Shown piece after piece: positions 35,120 to 42,335 of a DNA stretch of 64,000 nt. Below the pieces are notes generated by a model. The model saw only the letters and a program-made list of their open reading frames with translations, was not told the origin of the DNA and searched no databases. The first letter of the stretch is position 1; every line of letters begins with the position of its first letter. The stretch covers positions 1,157,746 to 1,221,745 of the forward strand of contig NZ_JAJVKV010000003.1 in assembly GCF_024198175.1 (NCBI RefSeq), read 5' to 3'. The position numbers were made by a program, and so were the translations under genes. Source of the DNA: Pyxidicoccus xibeiensis. Its GTDB lineage: Bacteria > Myxococcota > Myxococcia > Myxococcales > Myxococcaceae.

Positions 35120-35791
35120 GTGAAGACATGGCGTATTTTCGGTCTGGTGGGGCTGATGTTGCTGGCGTGGTCGTGCGGAGACGACGGGGACGGCACCCAG
35201 AACCCCGATTCGGGCACCCCGGGCCAGCAGGACCGGCCGGGGCTGGGGAGCTCGGATAAACCCCCGGAAGGACAGCGTTTCACGCTGCCCACCGGGGTGG
35301 AGCTGGCGGGGCCCATCAAGGGCTACAGCGCGTTCGAGCCGGACAAGTGCTTCCCCGCCGAGGAGCCCAAGGGCGCCGGGGCCCTCGTGCGGGTGTGCCT
35401 GCCCCTGCGAAACACGACGAACACGACGGGCAACCCCCTGCCCATCTCCATCACCCTCCCCCCGGGCTTCACCGTCATCTCGGATAACCTGAGCACCCAG
35501 AACGGAATCATCCTCCAGAGGCAGACTGTGGTGGTGACTCCGGGCCAGACAATCTACCTTCCACTGTATCTTTTCTGCCTGAATGAAAATAGAGACCCCA
35601 GCAGCACGGCGGCCACGTTCCAGCTGGGGCCCACCATCCAGTACACGGACTTCCAGGAGCTCTACCGGCTGCTGGAGCAGAAGACGCTGGACCCCGAGGA
35701 GCAGTACGCGGAGCTCCAGACGGCGGTGTGGCGCCTGTCCGAGGGCGAGTCGCTGACGTCGGGCGACCGGAACTTCATCTCGAACCTGTAG
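35120..35791 (+). CDS. Lipoprotein divergent from the TadE-like operon
   Basis: The 223-residue product begins at GTG 35120, with GGGAG seven bases upstream, and has lipobox LLAWSC (Cys19) followed by an acidic, Gly/Asp-rich linker. The body is beta-rich: LPLRNTTNTTGNPLPISITLPPGFTV and QTVVVTPGQTIYLPLYLFCLN look like an Ig-like or beta-sandwich strand set; the C-terminal 60 residues are helical (ELYRLLEQKTLDPEEQYAELQTAVW). I recognise no family. Its position beside the TadE/TadG-like operon and shared promoter region suggest a linked role, as inference. Confidence 0.83.
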   Translation: MKTWRIFGLVGLMLLAWSCGDDGDGTQNPDSGTPGQQDRPGLGSSDKPPEGQRFTLPTGVELAGPIKGYSAFEPDKCFPAEEPKGAGALVRVCLPLRNTTNTTGNPLPISITLPPGFTVISDNLSTQNGIILQRQTVVVTPGQTIYLPLYLFCLNENRDPSSTAATFQLGPTIQYTDFQELYRLLEQKTLDPEEQYAELQTAVWRLSEGESLTSGDRNFISNL

Positions 35792-35833
35792 ACACCGCCC
35801 CTCAAGCGAGTCACACTTCTTGAGAAAAGCAGA

Positions 35834-35943
35834 CATGTAACAGCGCTTCGCCGGGCCAGTCGTCGTATTGACGTCTGGCCCGGAATCAAATGTGACAGGG
35901 TTTGCGCGGGCCAGTTGTCGTATTGACGTCTGGCCCGGTTTTG
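35834..35943. repeat. Two tandem 55-bp hairpin repeats
   Basis: Unit 1 is 35834-35888 and unit 2 is 35889-35943. Each holds a hairpin: CCGGGCCAG/CTGGCCCGG (35851-35859 with 35875-35883) and CGGGCCAG/CTGGCCCG (35907-35914 with 35930-35937), with an inner CGTC or TGTC paired to GACG around loop GTATT. The one stem change, C to T opposite G, keeps pairing as G-U. A decayed third start (ATGTGAGGGATTGCG) follows at 35944. The pair lies between convergent genes, so it may terminate both transcripts. Confidence 0.8.
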
Positions 35944-36027
35944 GATGTGAGGGATTGCGGCGAACCTGCCAGCCCTGTCCCCCTCCGCGGGGAATTGTCA
36001 CATCGGGGACACGAAGGGCCCTGCCGC

Positions 36028-37584
36028 TCAGCGCCGCTTCACGATTTCCTGGATGAGCTCCACGTAGCGGCGGTTCTTCGGGTTCAGCTTGAAGGCCTTG
36101 CGGAAGGCGTCCTCGGCCAGGGCCCACTGGCTCTCGCCCTGGGCCACCTCGCCCAGGAAGGCCCAGCCCTCCTCCATGCCCGGCTCCTGGCGCACCACCT
36201 CCTGCAGCTCCTGGAGGGCCAGCCGGCCGTGGGCGTCGGGCTTCATCAGGTAGCGCGCGAAGGCGCGGTGGGCCTGGTACAGCGGCCTCGGGTCGATGTC
36301 GCACGCGTACTCGAAGTACTCGAAGGCGCCGGCGAAGTTGCGGGCCTCCAGCCGGCGCTTCGCCTCGGAGAACTGCGTCGTCGCGTCCAAGAGGTCCGTG
36401 CGGATGCGGAACTGCTCCGCGGTGCTGGGCCGGGTGGAGCCCCGCTCCTTCTCGCGCTGGGCCGCCCGGCGCTTGCGCCAGAGGAGGCTCTGCTCCGCGT
36501 CCGACAGCGCGCCGAAGGCCTTGGCGTACGCGGCCAGCAGGGCCTCCGCCTTCTCCCGCAGCTCCGGGGTGTGGAAGCGCAGCGGCGAGTAGCGGTCCGC
36601 CCACGCGAAGAAGGCCTTGCGCAGCGGCACCGGCTGCACGTCCTCCGGCACCTCCAGCAGCGCGAAGGGGTCCTTGCTCCGGTGCGCGAGGAAGGCGCTC
36701 ACCAGCGCGTCGCGCGCGGCCACGTCCTCGTCCGAGAACGGCGTCCCGCCCGGCAGGGGCTGCGCCGAGGCGACGGGGACGACAGGCGCCGCGGGGACGG
36801 GCTCCGGCGCGGGGGCGGCGGGCGCGGGCACCGCGGCCAGCTTCGCCGCGCGGGCGTCCACGTCCTCCACGAAGCCGGCGACGTCCAGCAGGCACAGCGC
36901 GTACAGCCGGCGCAGCACCGTCTCCGTGTCGAAGCCCGTGCGCTCCTGCAGCTCGTTGAAGGTGGGGCGCTGGCGCAGGGCCTGGAACAGGCGCGCGTCC
37001 TTGGAGGACAGCTTGAGGCCCGCGTCCACGCCCGGCATCTGCCCGAAGCAGCGCTCGTCGGTGAAGGTGAAGTGGGTGGCCACCGCGTCGAAGGGCATGA
37101 CGTTGGCCACGCCGGTGAGGATGAGCTGCCCGGTGTTCATCCGCACGGTGGCGTCCGGCGGGTCCACGTCCGCGATGAGGCGGTACTTCGCGTCCGTCCA
37201 CCGGAAGCAGTCCAGCAGCTTGTGCGCGAGGTTGGCCTGGAGCTGCTTGTAGAGGTCGAAGGGGCTGATGAGGCCCTTCTGGATGAGCAGCGCGCCCATC
37301 TGCTGGCCCGAGGACACGCTCTCCCCCAGGGCCTTCTGGTAGTCCGCCTCCGTCAGCCGCCCCTTCTCCACCAGGAACTTGCCCAGCGTCTCGTGCAGCA
37401 GGTTGGACTGGCAGCCCACCGGCGAGCCGTCCTCGAAGACGATGCGCTTCTCGCGCTGGCGGACCTTGAGCTCCAGCGTGCAGGTGCGCTCCTCCACCAT
37501 CAGGGAGTGCAGGAGCAGGGGGAAGGGCGTGTCGGCCAGCGTCCCGTCCCTCTGGCGGAGCACCTGCGATGGCGTGGGGAACAT
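36028..37584 (-). CDS. DUF4388 protein with degenerate J-like and TPR regions
   Basis: The 518-residue protein begins with a DUF4388-type region (about 1-230: LLLHSLMVEERTCTLELKVRQREKRIVFEDGSPVG, GKFLVEKGRLTEADYQKAL). A Pro/Ala linker follows, then a segment at about 300-390 like a J domain (DPFALLEVPEDVQPVPLRKAFFAWADRYSP, AYAKAFGALSDAEQSLLW) that lacks the HPD tripeptide, so it should not stimulate Hsp70. TPR-like helices end the protein (FAGAFEYFEYACDIDPR, WALAEDAFRKAFKLNPKN). This architecture is common in myxobacteria, where function is mostly unknown. ATG 37584 has GGAAGG ten bases upstream. It is last in a four-gene operon, 25 bases after the TPR membrane gene. Confidence 0.9.
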   Translation of the reverse strand: MFPTPSQVLRQRDGTLADTPFPLLLHSLMVEERTCTLELKVRQREKRIVFEDGSPVGCQSNLLHETLGKFLVEKGRLTEADYQKALGESVSSGQQMGALLIQKGLISPFDLYKQLQANLAHKLLDCFRWTDAKYRLIADVDPPDATVRMNTGQLILTGVANVMPFDAVATHFTFTDERCFGQMPGVDAGLKLSSKDARLFQALRQRPTFNELQERTGFDTETVLRRLYALCLLDVAGFVEDVDARAAKLAAVPAPAAPAPEPVPAAPVVPVASAQPLPGGTPFSDEDVAARDALVSAFLAHRSKDPFALLEVPEDVQPVPLRKAFFAWADRYSPLRFHTPELREKAEALLAAYAKAFGALSDAEQSLLWRKRRAAQREKERGSTRPSTAEQFRIRTDLLDATTQFSEAKRRLEARNFAGAFEYFEYACDIDPRPLYQAHRAFARYLMKPDAHGRLALQELQEVVRQEPGMEEGWAFLGEVAQGESQWALAEDAFRKAFKLNPKNRRYVELIQEIVKRR

Positions 37585-37609
37585 TCGGTAGGTGCCTTCC
37601 GTCCCGGGG

Positions 37610-38428
37610 CTATTCGCCCACGTCCTCTTCCAGGCCCGCGGCCGAGGGCGCCTCATTGTAGTAGCGGCCGTAGCCCCGAGAGCGCGGGGTGGGCTCCATG
37701 CGGCTGAGCACCGCCGCGCCCAGGCCCAGCACCAGCGCCAGCGCGGCCCCGTACATCAGCGGCCGGCTGGGCCGCGCGCGCCAGGCCCACCGGCGCTCGC
37801 GGCGGCGCTGGAAGCGCGGCGCCACCGCGTAGTCGTTCCACGCCAGCTCGCGCGCCCGCTTCGCGTCGTCCGCGCGGCCCGCCCGGGCCAGCGCCTGCGC
37901 CAGGAGGTAGCGCCCCTCCACCGAGCCGTGCCGCACGGTGCAGAAGCGCTCCAGCGCCTCCACCGCGCCCTTCGCGTCCCCGCGCTTCAGCCGGAAGCGG
38001 CCGCGCTCCAGGTGGATGGCGCCGAGCTGGAAGTCCGCGTCCAGCTTCTGGGCCTCGTCCAGCAGCAGCTCGCCGCGCTGCGCGTCGCCCGCGCCCAGGT
38101 ACGCCACGCCGAGCAGGTACAGCGTGTCCACGTCCTCGTCGCCCGCCTCCAGGTTGGGCTTGAGGATGTCCACCGCCTCCGCGTACCGCTTCTGCGCCAC
38201 GCGGATGTCCGCCAGCTCGTGCCGGGCCCGGCGCTCGTGCGGGTTGGTGAGGATGACCCCCGCCAGGTGCCCGGCGCGCTGGAAGCGCTTGAGCAGCCGC
38301 ACCGGGCTGGGCAGCACCTGGAGCGTGAAGCGGTCCGCCACGAGGATGAGGACCAGCACCAGCCCCAGCGACAGCAGGGGGCTGCCGGTCAGCAGCGTCA
38401 GGAACATCCACAACATCCACTTGCTCAT
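37610..38428 (-). CDS. TPR membrane protein, 272 aa
   Basis: A membrane helix at about 5-32 (FLTLLTGSPLLSLGLVLVLILVA) precedes a region of TPR units (RHELADIRVAQKRYAEAVDILKPNLEAGDEDVDTLYLLGVAYLGAGD) to about 200, a basic segment, then a second helix (PLMYGAALALVLGLGAAVL) and a short acidic tail. The TPR part should lie in the cytoplasm if both termini face outward, but topology is uncertain. It lies 33 bases downstream of hemW and 25 upstream of the DUF4388 gene, in one operon. No specific function can be named. Confidence 0.9.
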   Translation of the reverse strand: MSKWMLWMFLTLLTGSPLLSLGLVLVLILVADRFTLQVLPSPVRLLKRFQRAGHLAGVILTNPHERRARHELADIRVAQKRYAEAVDILKPNLEAGDEDVDTLYLLGVAYLGAGDAQRGELLLDEAQKLDADFQLGAIHLERGRFRLKRGDAKGAVEALERFCTVRHGSVEGRYLLAQALARAGRADDAKRARELAWNDYAVAPRFQRRRERRWAWRARPSRPLMYGAALALVLGLGAAVLSRMEPTPRSRGYGRYYNEAPSAAGLEEDVGE

Positions 38429-38461
38429 GCGCTCCTCGAAGTCCTCATGGCGACCGCCCCG

Positions 38462-39667
38462 CTAGAGCAGCCGCGCGCAGACGGCGCTGTGCACGTCCGC
38501 GCCCTTCTCCGTCAAGGCCAGCCGCCCGTCCCGCAGCGTCGCGAAGCCGTGCTCCACCAGCCGCGCGACTTCCGCCCGCCTCGGCGCCACCGGCTGGCCG
38601 TACCGCTCGCACACCGCCTCCCAGTCCACCCCCGACACCAGCCGCAGGCCCATGGCCAGCCGCTCCGCGAACAGCTCCTGGGGCCCCAGCGCCTCGCGGT
38701 CCTCCTCCGGCAGCCGGCCCGCCTCCACCTCCACCAGGTACTTCTCCGGGCTGCGCAGATTCACATACCGGTGCGGCTCCGGCTCCAGCAGCATGCCCGA
38801 CGCGCCCACGCCCAGCGCCAGGTACTCGCCGCCCGTCCAGTACAGCGCGTTGTGCCGCGAGCCGAAGCCCTCGCGCGCGTGGTTGGAGACCTCGTAGCGG
38901 TGCAGGCCCGCCGCCCCGTACACCCCGCGCACCACCCGCGCCATGGCCACCACCTCGTCGTCCGGGGGCAGCTCCAGCTCGCCGCGCTTGAGCCGCTTCG
39001 ACAGCGGCGTGTCCTCCGCCAGCACCTCGCGCTCCACCGTCAGCGCGTAGGTGGACAGGTGCTCGGGCTGGAGCGCCACCGCGCGCCGCGCGTCCGCCTC
39101 CACCTGCGCCACCGTCTGCCCGTGCACGCCGTAGATGAAGTCCATGGAGACCACCGGGAACGCTGCCCGCCGTGCCGACTCCACCGCGCCCTCCACCATG
39201 GCCGCGTCGTGCGCGCGCCCCAGCGCCTTCAGCGTCTGGGCCTGGAAGGACTGCACCCCCAGCGACAGCCGGTTGACGCCCGCCGCCCGGTAGCCCTTGA
39301 AGCGCTCCGCGTCCGCGCGCTCCGGGTTGCCCTCCAGCGACACCTCCACGCCGGGCGCCACTGACAGCCGCGCGGCGAGGCCCTCCAGCACCCGCGCCAC
39401 GTGGCGGGGGTGCCACAGCGACGGCGTGCCGCCCCCGAGGAAGATGGACTGCAGCGGCTTGTGCCGGAGCGCCGGGTGGATAGCCAGCCGGGCGTCCAGC
39501 TCCGCCAGCACCGCGTCCGCGTAGCGCTCCTCGGGCACCTGCTTTGCCACCGCCACCGCGAAGTCGCAGTAGGGGCACTTCGCCAGGCAGTACGGAAAGT
39601 GCAGGTACAGCCCGAAGCGGGCTGCCTGCATCCCGGTGAGTGGGTCCACTGGTGCGTCGAAGGGCAT
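38462..39667 (-). CDS. hemW: HemW-type radical SAM heme chaperone
   Basis: The 401-residue protein has the radical SAM cluster motif CLAKCPYC (Cys27, Cys31, Cys34), GGGTPS as the SAM-binding glycine motif, and the HemN/HemW fold (LSLGVQSFQ, GRAHD, HFPYC). The length and the lack of the extra Cys after CxxxCxxC that marks true HemN favour HemW, a heme-binding chaperone, rather than coproporphyrinogen oxidase; this is from family knowledge. The gene lies 13 bases after the coiled-coil gene, in the same operon. Confidence 0.9.
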   Translation of the reverse strand: MPFDAPVDPLTGMQAARFGLYLHFPYCLAKCPYCDFAVAVAKQVPEERYADAVLAELDARLAIHPALRHKPLQSIFLGGGTPSLWHPRHVARVLEGLAARLSVAPGVEVSLEGNPERADAERFKGYRAAGVNRLSLGVQSFQAQTLKALGRAHDAAMVEGAVESARRAAFPVVSMDFIYGVHGQTVAQVEADARRAVALQPEHLSTYALTVEREVLAEDTPLSKRLKRGELELPPDDEVVAMARVVRGVYGAAGLHRYEVSNHAREGFGSRHNALYWTGGEYLALGVGASGMLLEPEPHRYVNLRSPEKYLVEVEAGRLPEEDREALGPQELFAERLAMGLRLVSGVDWEAVCERYGQPVAPRRAEVARLVEHGFATLRDGRLALTEKGADVHSAVCARLL

Positions 39668-39680
39668 GAGAGGGAAACCC

Positions 39681-42134
39681 CTACTTCTTGCCCTTCAATT
39701 GCGCCTCCAGGCGGGCAATCTTCGCCTTGTAACCCGCCGCCGTCTCGAGCGCCGTCTCGGCCGTCATCAGCTTGCGCTTCAGGTTGGCCACGTCCGCCTT
39801 GAGGCCGTCGCGCTCCGCCTCCCAGTCCGCCGGAGCCGCCGACGCTCCCGCCGGTGCGGCCGCCGCCCCGGCGAGCTTCTGCTCGAGCCCCTTCCGGGCC
39901 TCCTGCTCGGCCTTCAGCGAGGCCTCCAGCTTCGCCAGCTTCGCCTCGACCTCCGCGCGGGCCGAGTCCGCCTTCGTCAGCTTCGCCTCGGCCTCCGCGC
40001 GCGAGGCGTCCGCCTTCGTCAGCTTCGCCTCGGCCTCAGCCCGGGCCAGGCCCGCCTGCGTGAGCTTCGCCTCCGCCTCCGCGCGGGCCGCGTCCGTCTT
40101 GCCGGCCGCCGCCGTCTGGGCCTTGGCAGCCTGGAGCGCGCCCTCCAGCATCTTCACCTGCTGCTGCAGGCGCTCCGCCTTGTCCGCCTCGGAGCGCGCC
40201 GCCTCCAGCTCCTCGGTGAGGGCGGCCACCTGCACCTGGGCGTCACCCTGCCCCGACGACAGCGTGTCCACCCGCGCCTCGGCCTCCGCCGCCTTCACCT
40301 CGGCGTCCGCGCGCTCGGCCTCCGCCGCCTCGCGGCGCACCCGCTCCAGCGCCACCTCTTCCTGCGCCTGCGCCGCGGCGTGCTGCGCCTGCGTCAGCGC
40401 GCCGCGGGCCTGGGCCAGGGCGGCCTCGGCCTGGGCCACCGCGCCCTGCAGCCGCACCAGCTCTGCCTCGCGCTGCGCGGACGCCGTCTCCAGCATGGAC
40501 ACGCGCGCGGACAGGCCCACGCGCTCGGCGTCCTTGGTGGCGACCTTCATGTCCGCCGCCGCGAGCTGCTTCTTCAGCTCCTCGCGCTCGGCCTGGGCGG
40601 CCTCCACGGCCGCGGACAGCTCGGCCACCTTGGCCTCGGCCTGGTGCACGGCCTCGCCCAGCGCCGCCGCGTCCGACTCCATCCGGTCTCGCAGCGACAC
40701 CTGCTCGACCTCGGCCGCCTCCAGCGCCTCCTTCAGCGCGGCGGCCTCACCCTCCGCCACCGCCGCCCGCTCGCTGGCCTGGGACAGCCCTTCTTCCAGC
40801 GCCTGCGCCCGCTCGGCGGCCTTGGCGACCTCCGCCTCCAGCCGCTCTCCGGCGCGCGCCAGCTCCGCGGTGCGGCCCTCCAGCGCCTGGCGCAGCACGG
40901 GCACTTCCGCCGCCTCCGCCGTGCGAGCGGTGAGCGCCGCGCGCAGGCCGATGATTTCGGCGTCCTTCAGCGCGAGCGCCCGCTCCAGCTCCGCCACCTG
41001 CGCCTGCAGGCCGCGCAGCCCGTCCTCCACCACGGCCAGCTGCTTGCGCGCCTCGTCCCGCTCGGACTCGAGGGTGCGCGAGCGCTCCTGCGCCTCCTCC
41101 AGCGAGCTCTTGGACCACTCGCTCTCGCTCTCCAGCGCGCTCAGCCCGGCCTGGGCCTCCGCCAGCGCCGCCTCGAGCTGCTCGGTGCGCAGCCCCAGCG
41201 AGTCCTTCTCCGCGGTGACGGCCTCCAGCTCGCCGCCCAGCCGCTCCACGTCGGCGATGGCCTGCTGGTACTGCTCCTGGACGGCCTCCAGCGCGCCCTG
41301 CGACTCGGACTTCTGCGCGGCCAGCTCCGCCACGCGGTCCTGCGCCAGCGACAGCGCCTCCTTGGCGCCCACCAGCTCCTCGGCCACCGAGCCGCGGGAC
41401 TCGCGCTCCTCCTGCAGCTCCGCGGTGAGGCGCGGCAGCTCCGACTCCACCTCCGCCAGCGCGCGGGACAGGTCCTTGCGCTCCGCCTCCGCCGAGGACA
41501 GCTCCGCCTCCAGCGAGGCCACCTTCGCCTCGGCCTCGGCCGCCCGCGCCTCCGCGCGCGCCAGGGCCGTCTCGGCCTGCGACAGCTTCGCCGGCGCGTC
41601 CTTCACCGCCGCCAGCTGCGCCTTCGCCTCCGCCGCCTCCTTGCGCGCCAGCGTCAGCGACTGCTTCACGCCGTTCAGCTCGCCGTCGCGCTCCGCGTAC
41701 AGCGTGCGCGCACGCGCCAGCGTCTCCGTCTTCTGACGCACGACGGCGCGGAAGTACTCCAGCTTGTCGTCCGGCGAGCCCCCCATGGGCATCCGGATGT
41801 CGGGCGGCTCTCCGAAGGGGTCGCTTCCAGGCACCCGCACGGCGCGTGACGCCGCGGCCGCACCAGGAGCCGCACCCGCGGCAGGTGCGACGGGGGCTGC
41901 CGGGGAAGCAGGCGCTCCCGTCCCGGCGGGCGTGGCGGCCAGGGGGGTGGCCGGACGACGGGGGGGCAGCGGCGGCGGAGCAGCGGGTGGTGGAGCCGAG
42001 GGCGGGGGCTTGGGCTGGGGCCGGGCCGCAGCGGCGACGGGGGCGGGGGGAGCCGCTCCGGCGACGGTGTCGTCCAACCCCAGGCTGTCGCGAAGGTCCG
42101 CGAAAGGATCCACCTCTTCCGGAGGTGACGGCAT
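39681..42134 (-). CDS. Long coiled-coil protein, 817 aa
   Basis: The first 140 residues are acidic then Pro/Ala-rich and probably disordered (MPSPPEEVDPFADLRDSLGL, PDIRMPMGGSPDDKLEYF). From about 145 to the end the protein is a continuous coiled coil rich in Ala, Glu, Lys and Arg, with tandem units near 690-740 (ARAEAEAKLTQAGL, ARAEAEAKLTKAD). It ends ARLEAQLKGKK. The layout recalls cytoskeletal or polarity scaffolds of gliding bacteria such as AglZ, but lacks a receiver or other marker domain, so this is only analogy. It is first in an operon with hemW, and divergent from the M16 peptidase gene; the 201-bp gap shows no distinct motif. Confidence 0.88.
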   Translation of the reverse strand: MPSPPEEVDPFADLRDSLGLDDTVAGAAPPAPVAAAARPQPKPPPSAPPPAAPPPLPPRRPATPLAATPAGTGAPASPAAPVAPAAGAAPGAAAASRAVRVPGSDPFGEPPDIRMPMGGSPDDKLEYFRAVVRQKTETLARARTLYAERDGELNGVKQSLTLARKEAAEAKAQLAAVKDAPAKLSQAETALARAEARAAEAEAKVASLEAELSSAEAERKDLSRALAEVESELPRLTAELQEERESRGSVAEELVGAKEALSLAQDRVAELAAQKSESQGALEAVQEQYQQAIADVERLGGELEAVTAEKDSLGLRTEQLEAALAEAQAGLSALESESEWSKSSLEEAQERSRTLESERDEARKQLAVVEDGLRGLQAQVAELERALALKDAEIIGLRAALTARTAEAAEVPVLRQALEGRTAELARAGERLEAEVAKAAERAQALEEGLSQASERAAVAEGEAAALKEALEAAEVEQVSLRDRMESDAAALGEAVHQAEAKVAELSAAVEAAQAEREELKKQLAAADMKVATKDAERVGLSARVSMLETASAQREAELVRLQGAVAQAEAALAQARGALTQAQHAAAQAQEEVALERVRREAAEAERADAEVKAAEAEARVDTLSSGQGDAQVQVAALTEELEAARSEADKAERLQQQVKMLEGALQAAKAQTAAAGKTDAARAEAEAKLTQAGLARAEAEAKLTKADASRAEAEAKLTKADSARAEVEAKLAKLEASLKAEQEARKGLEQKLAGAAAAPAGASAAPADWEAERDGLKADVANLKRKLMTAETALETAAGYKAKIARLEAQLKGKK

Positions 42135-42335
42135 GGGCCAGTGCAGGTTACCGCCCGGAAGCGCGCATCACCAGGGACGCGTAGGGGGAGGAAGCGTGCG
42201 AGGCCCCCACTTCCGGCCGCACGGCAGCCATACAGTCCTCTCGACGTGGGGGCCCCCGGACGTTAGCCAGTAGGGGAAAACATCTCACCTCGCCTTGCCC
42301 TCGACTGGGGCCGGTGCCAGCTTCGGACGTTCCTT

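Noticed and set aside
35834..35943. Integron attC sites
   Set aside because: The hairpins lack the R-box/L-box core signatures and there is no integrase gene; two near-identical tandem units fit duplication better.
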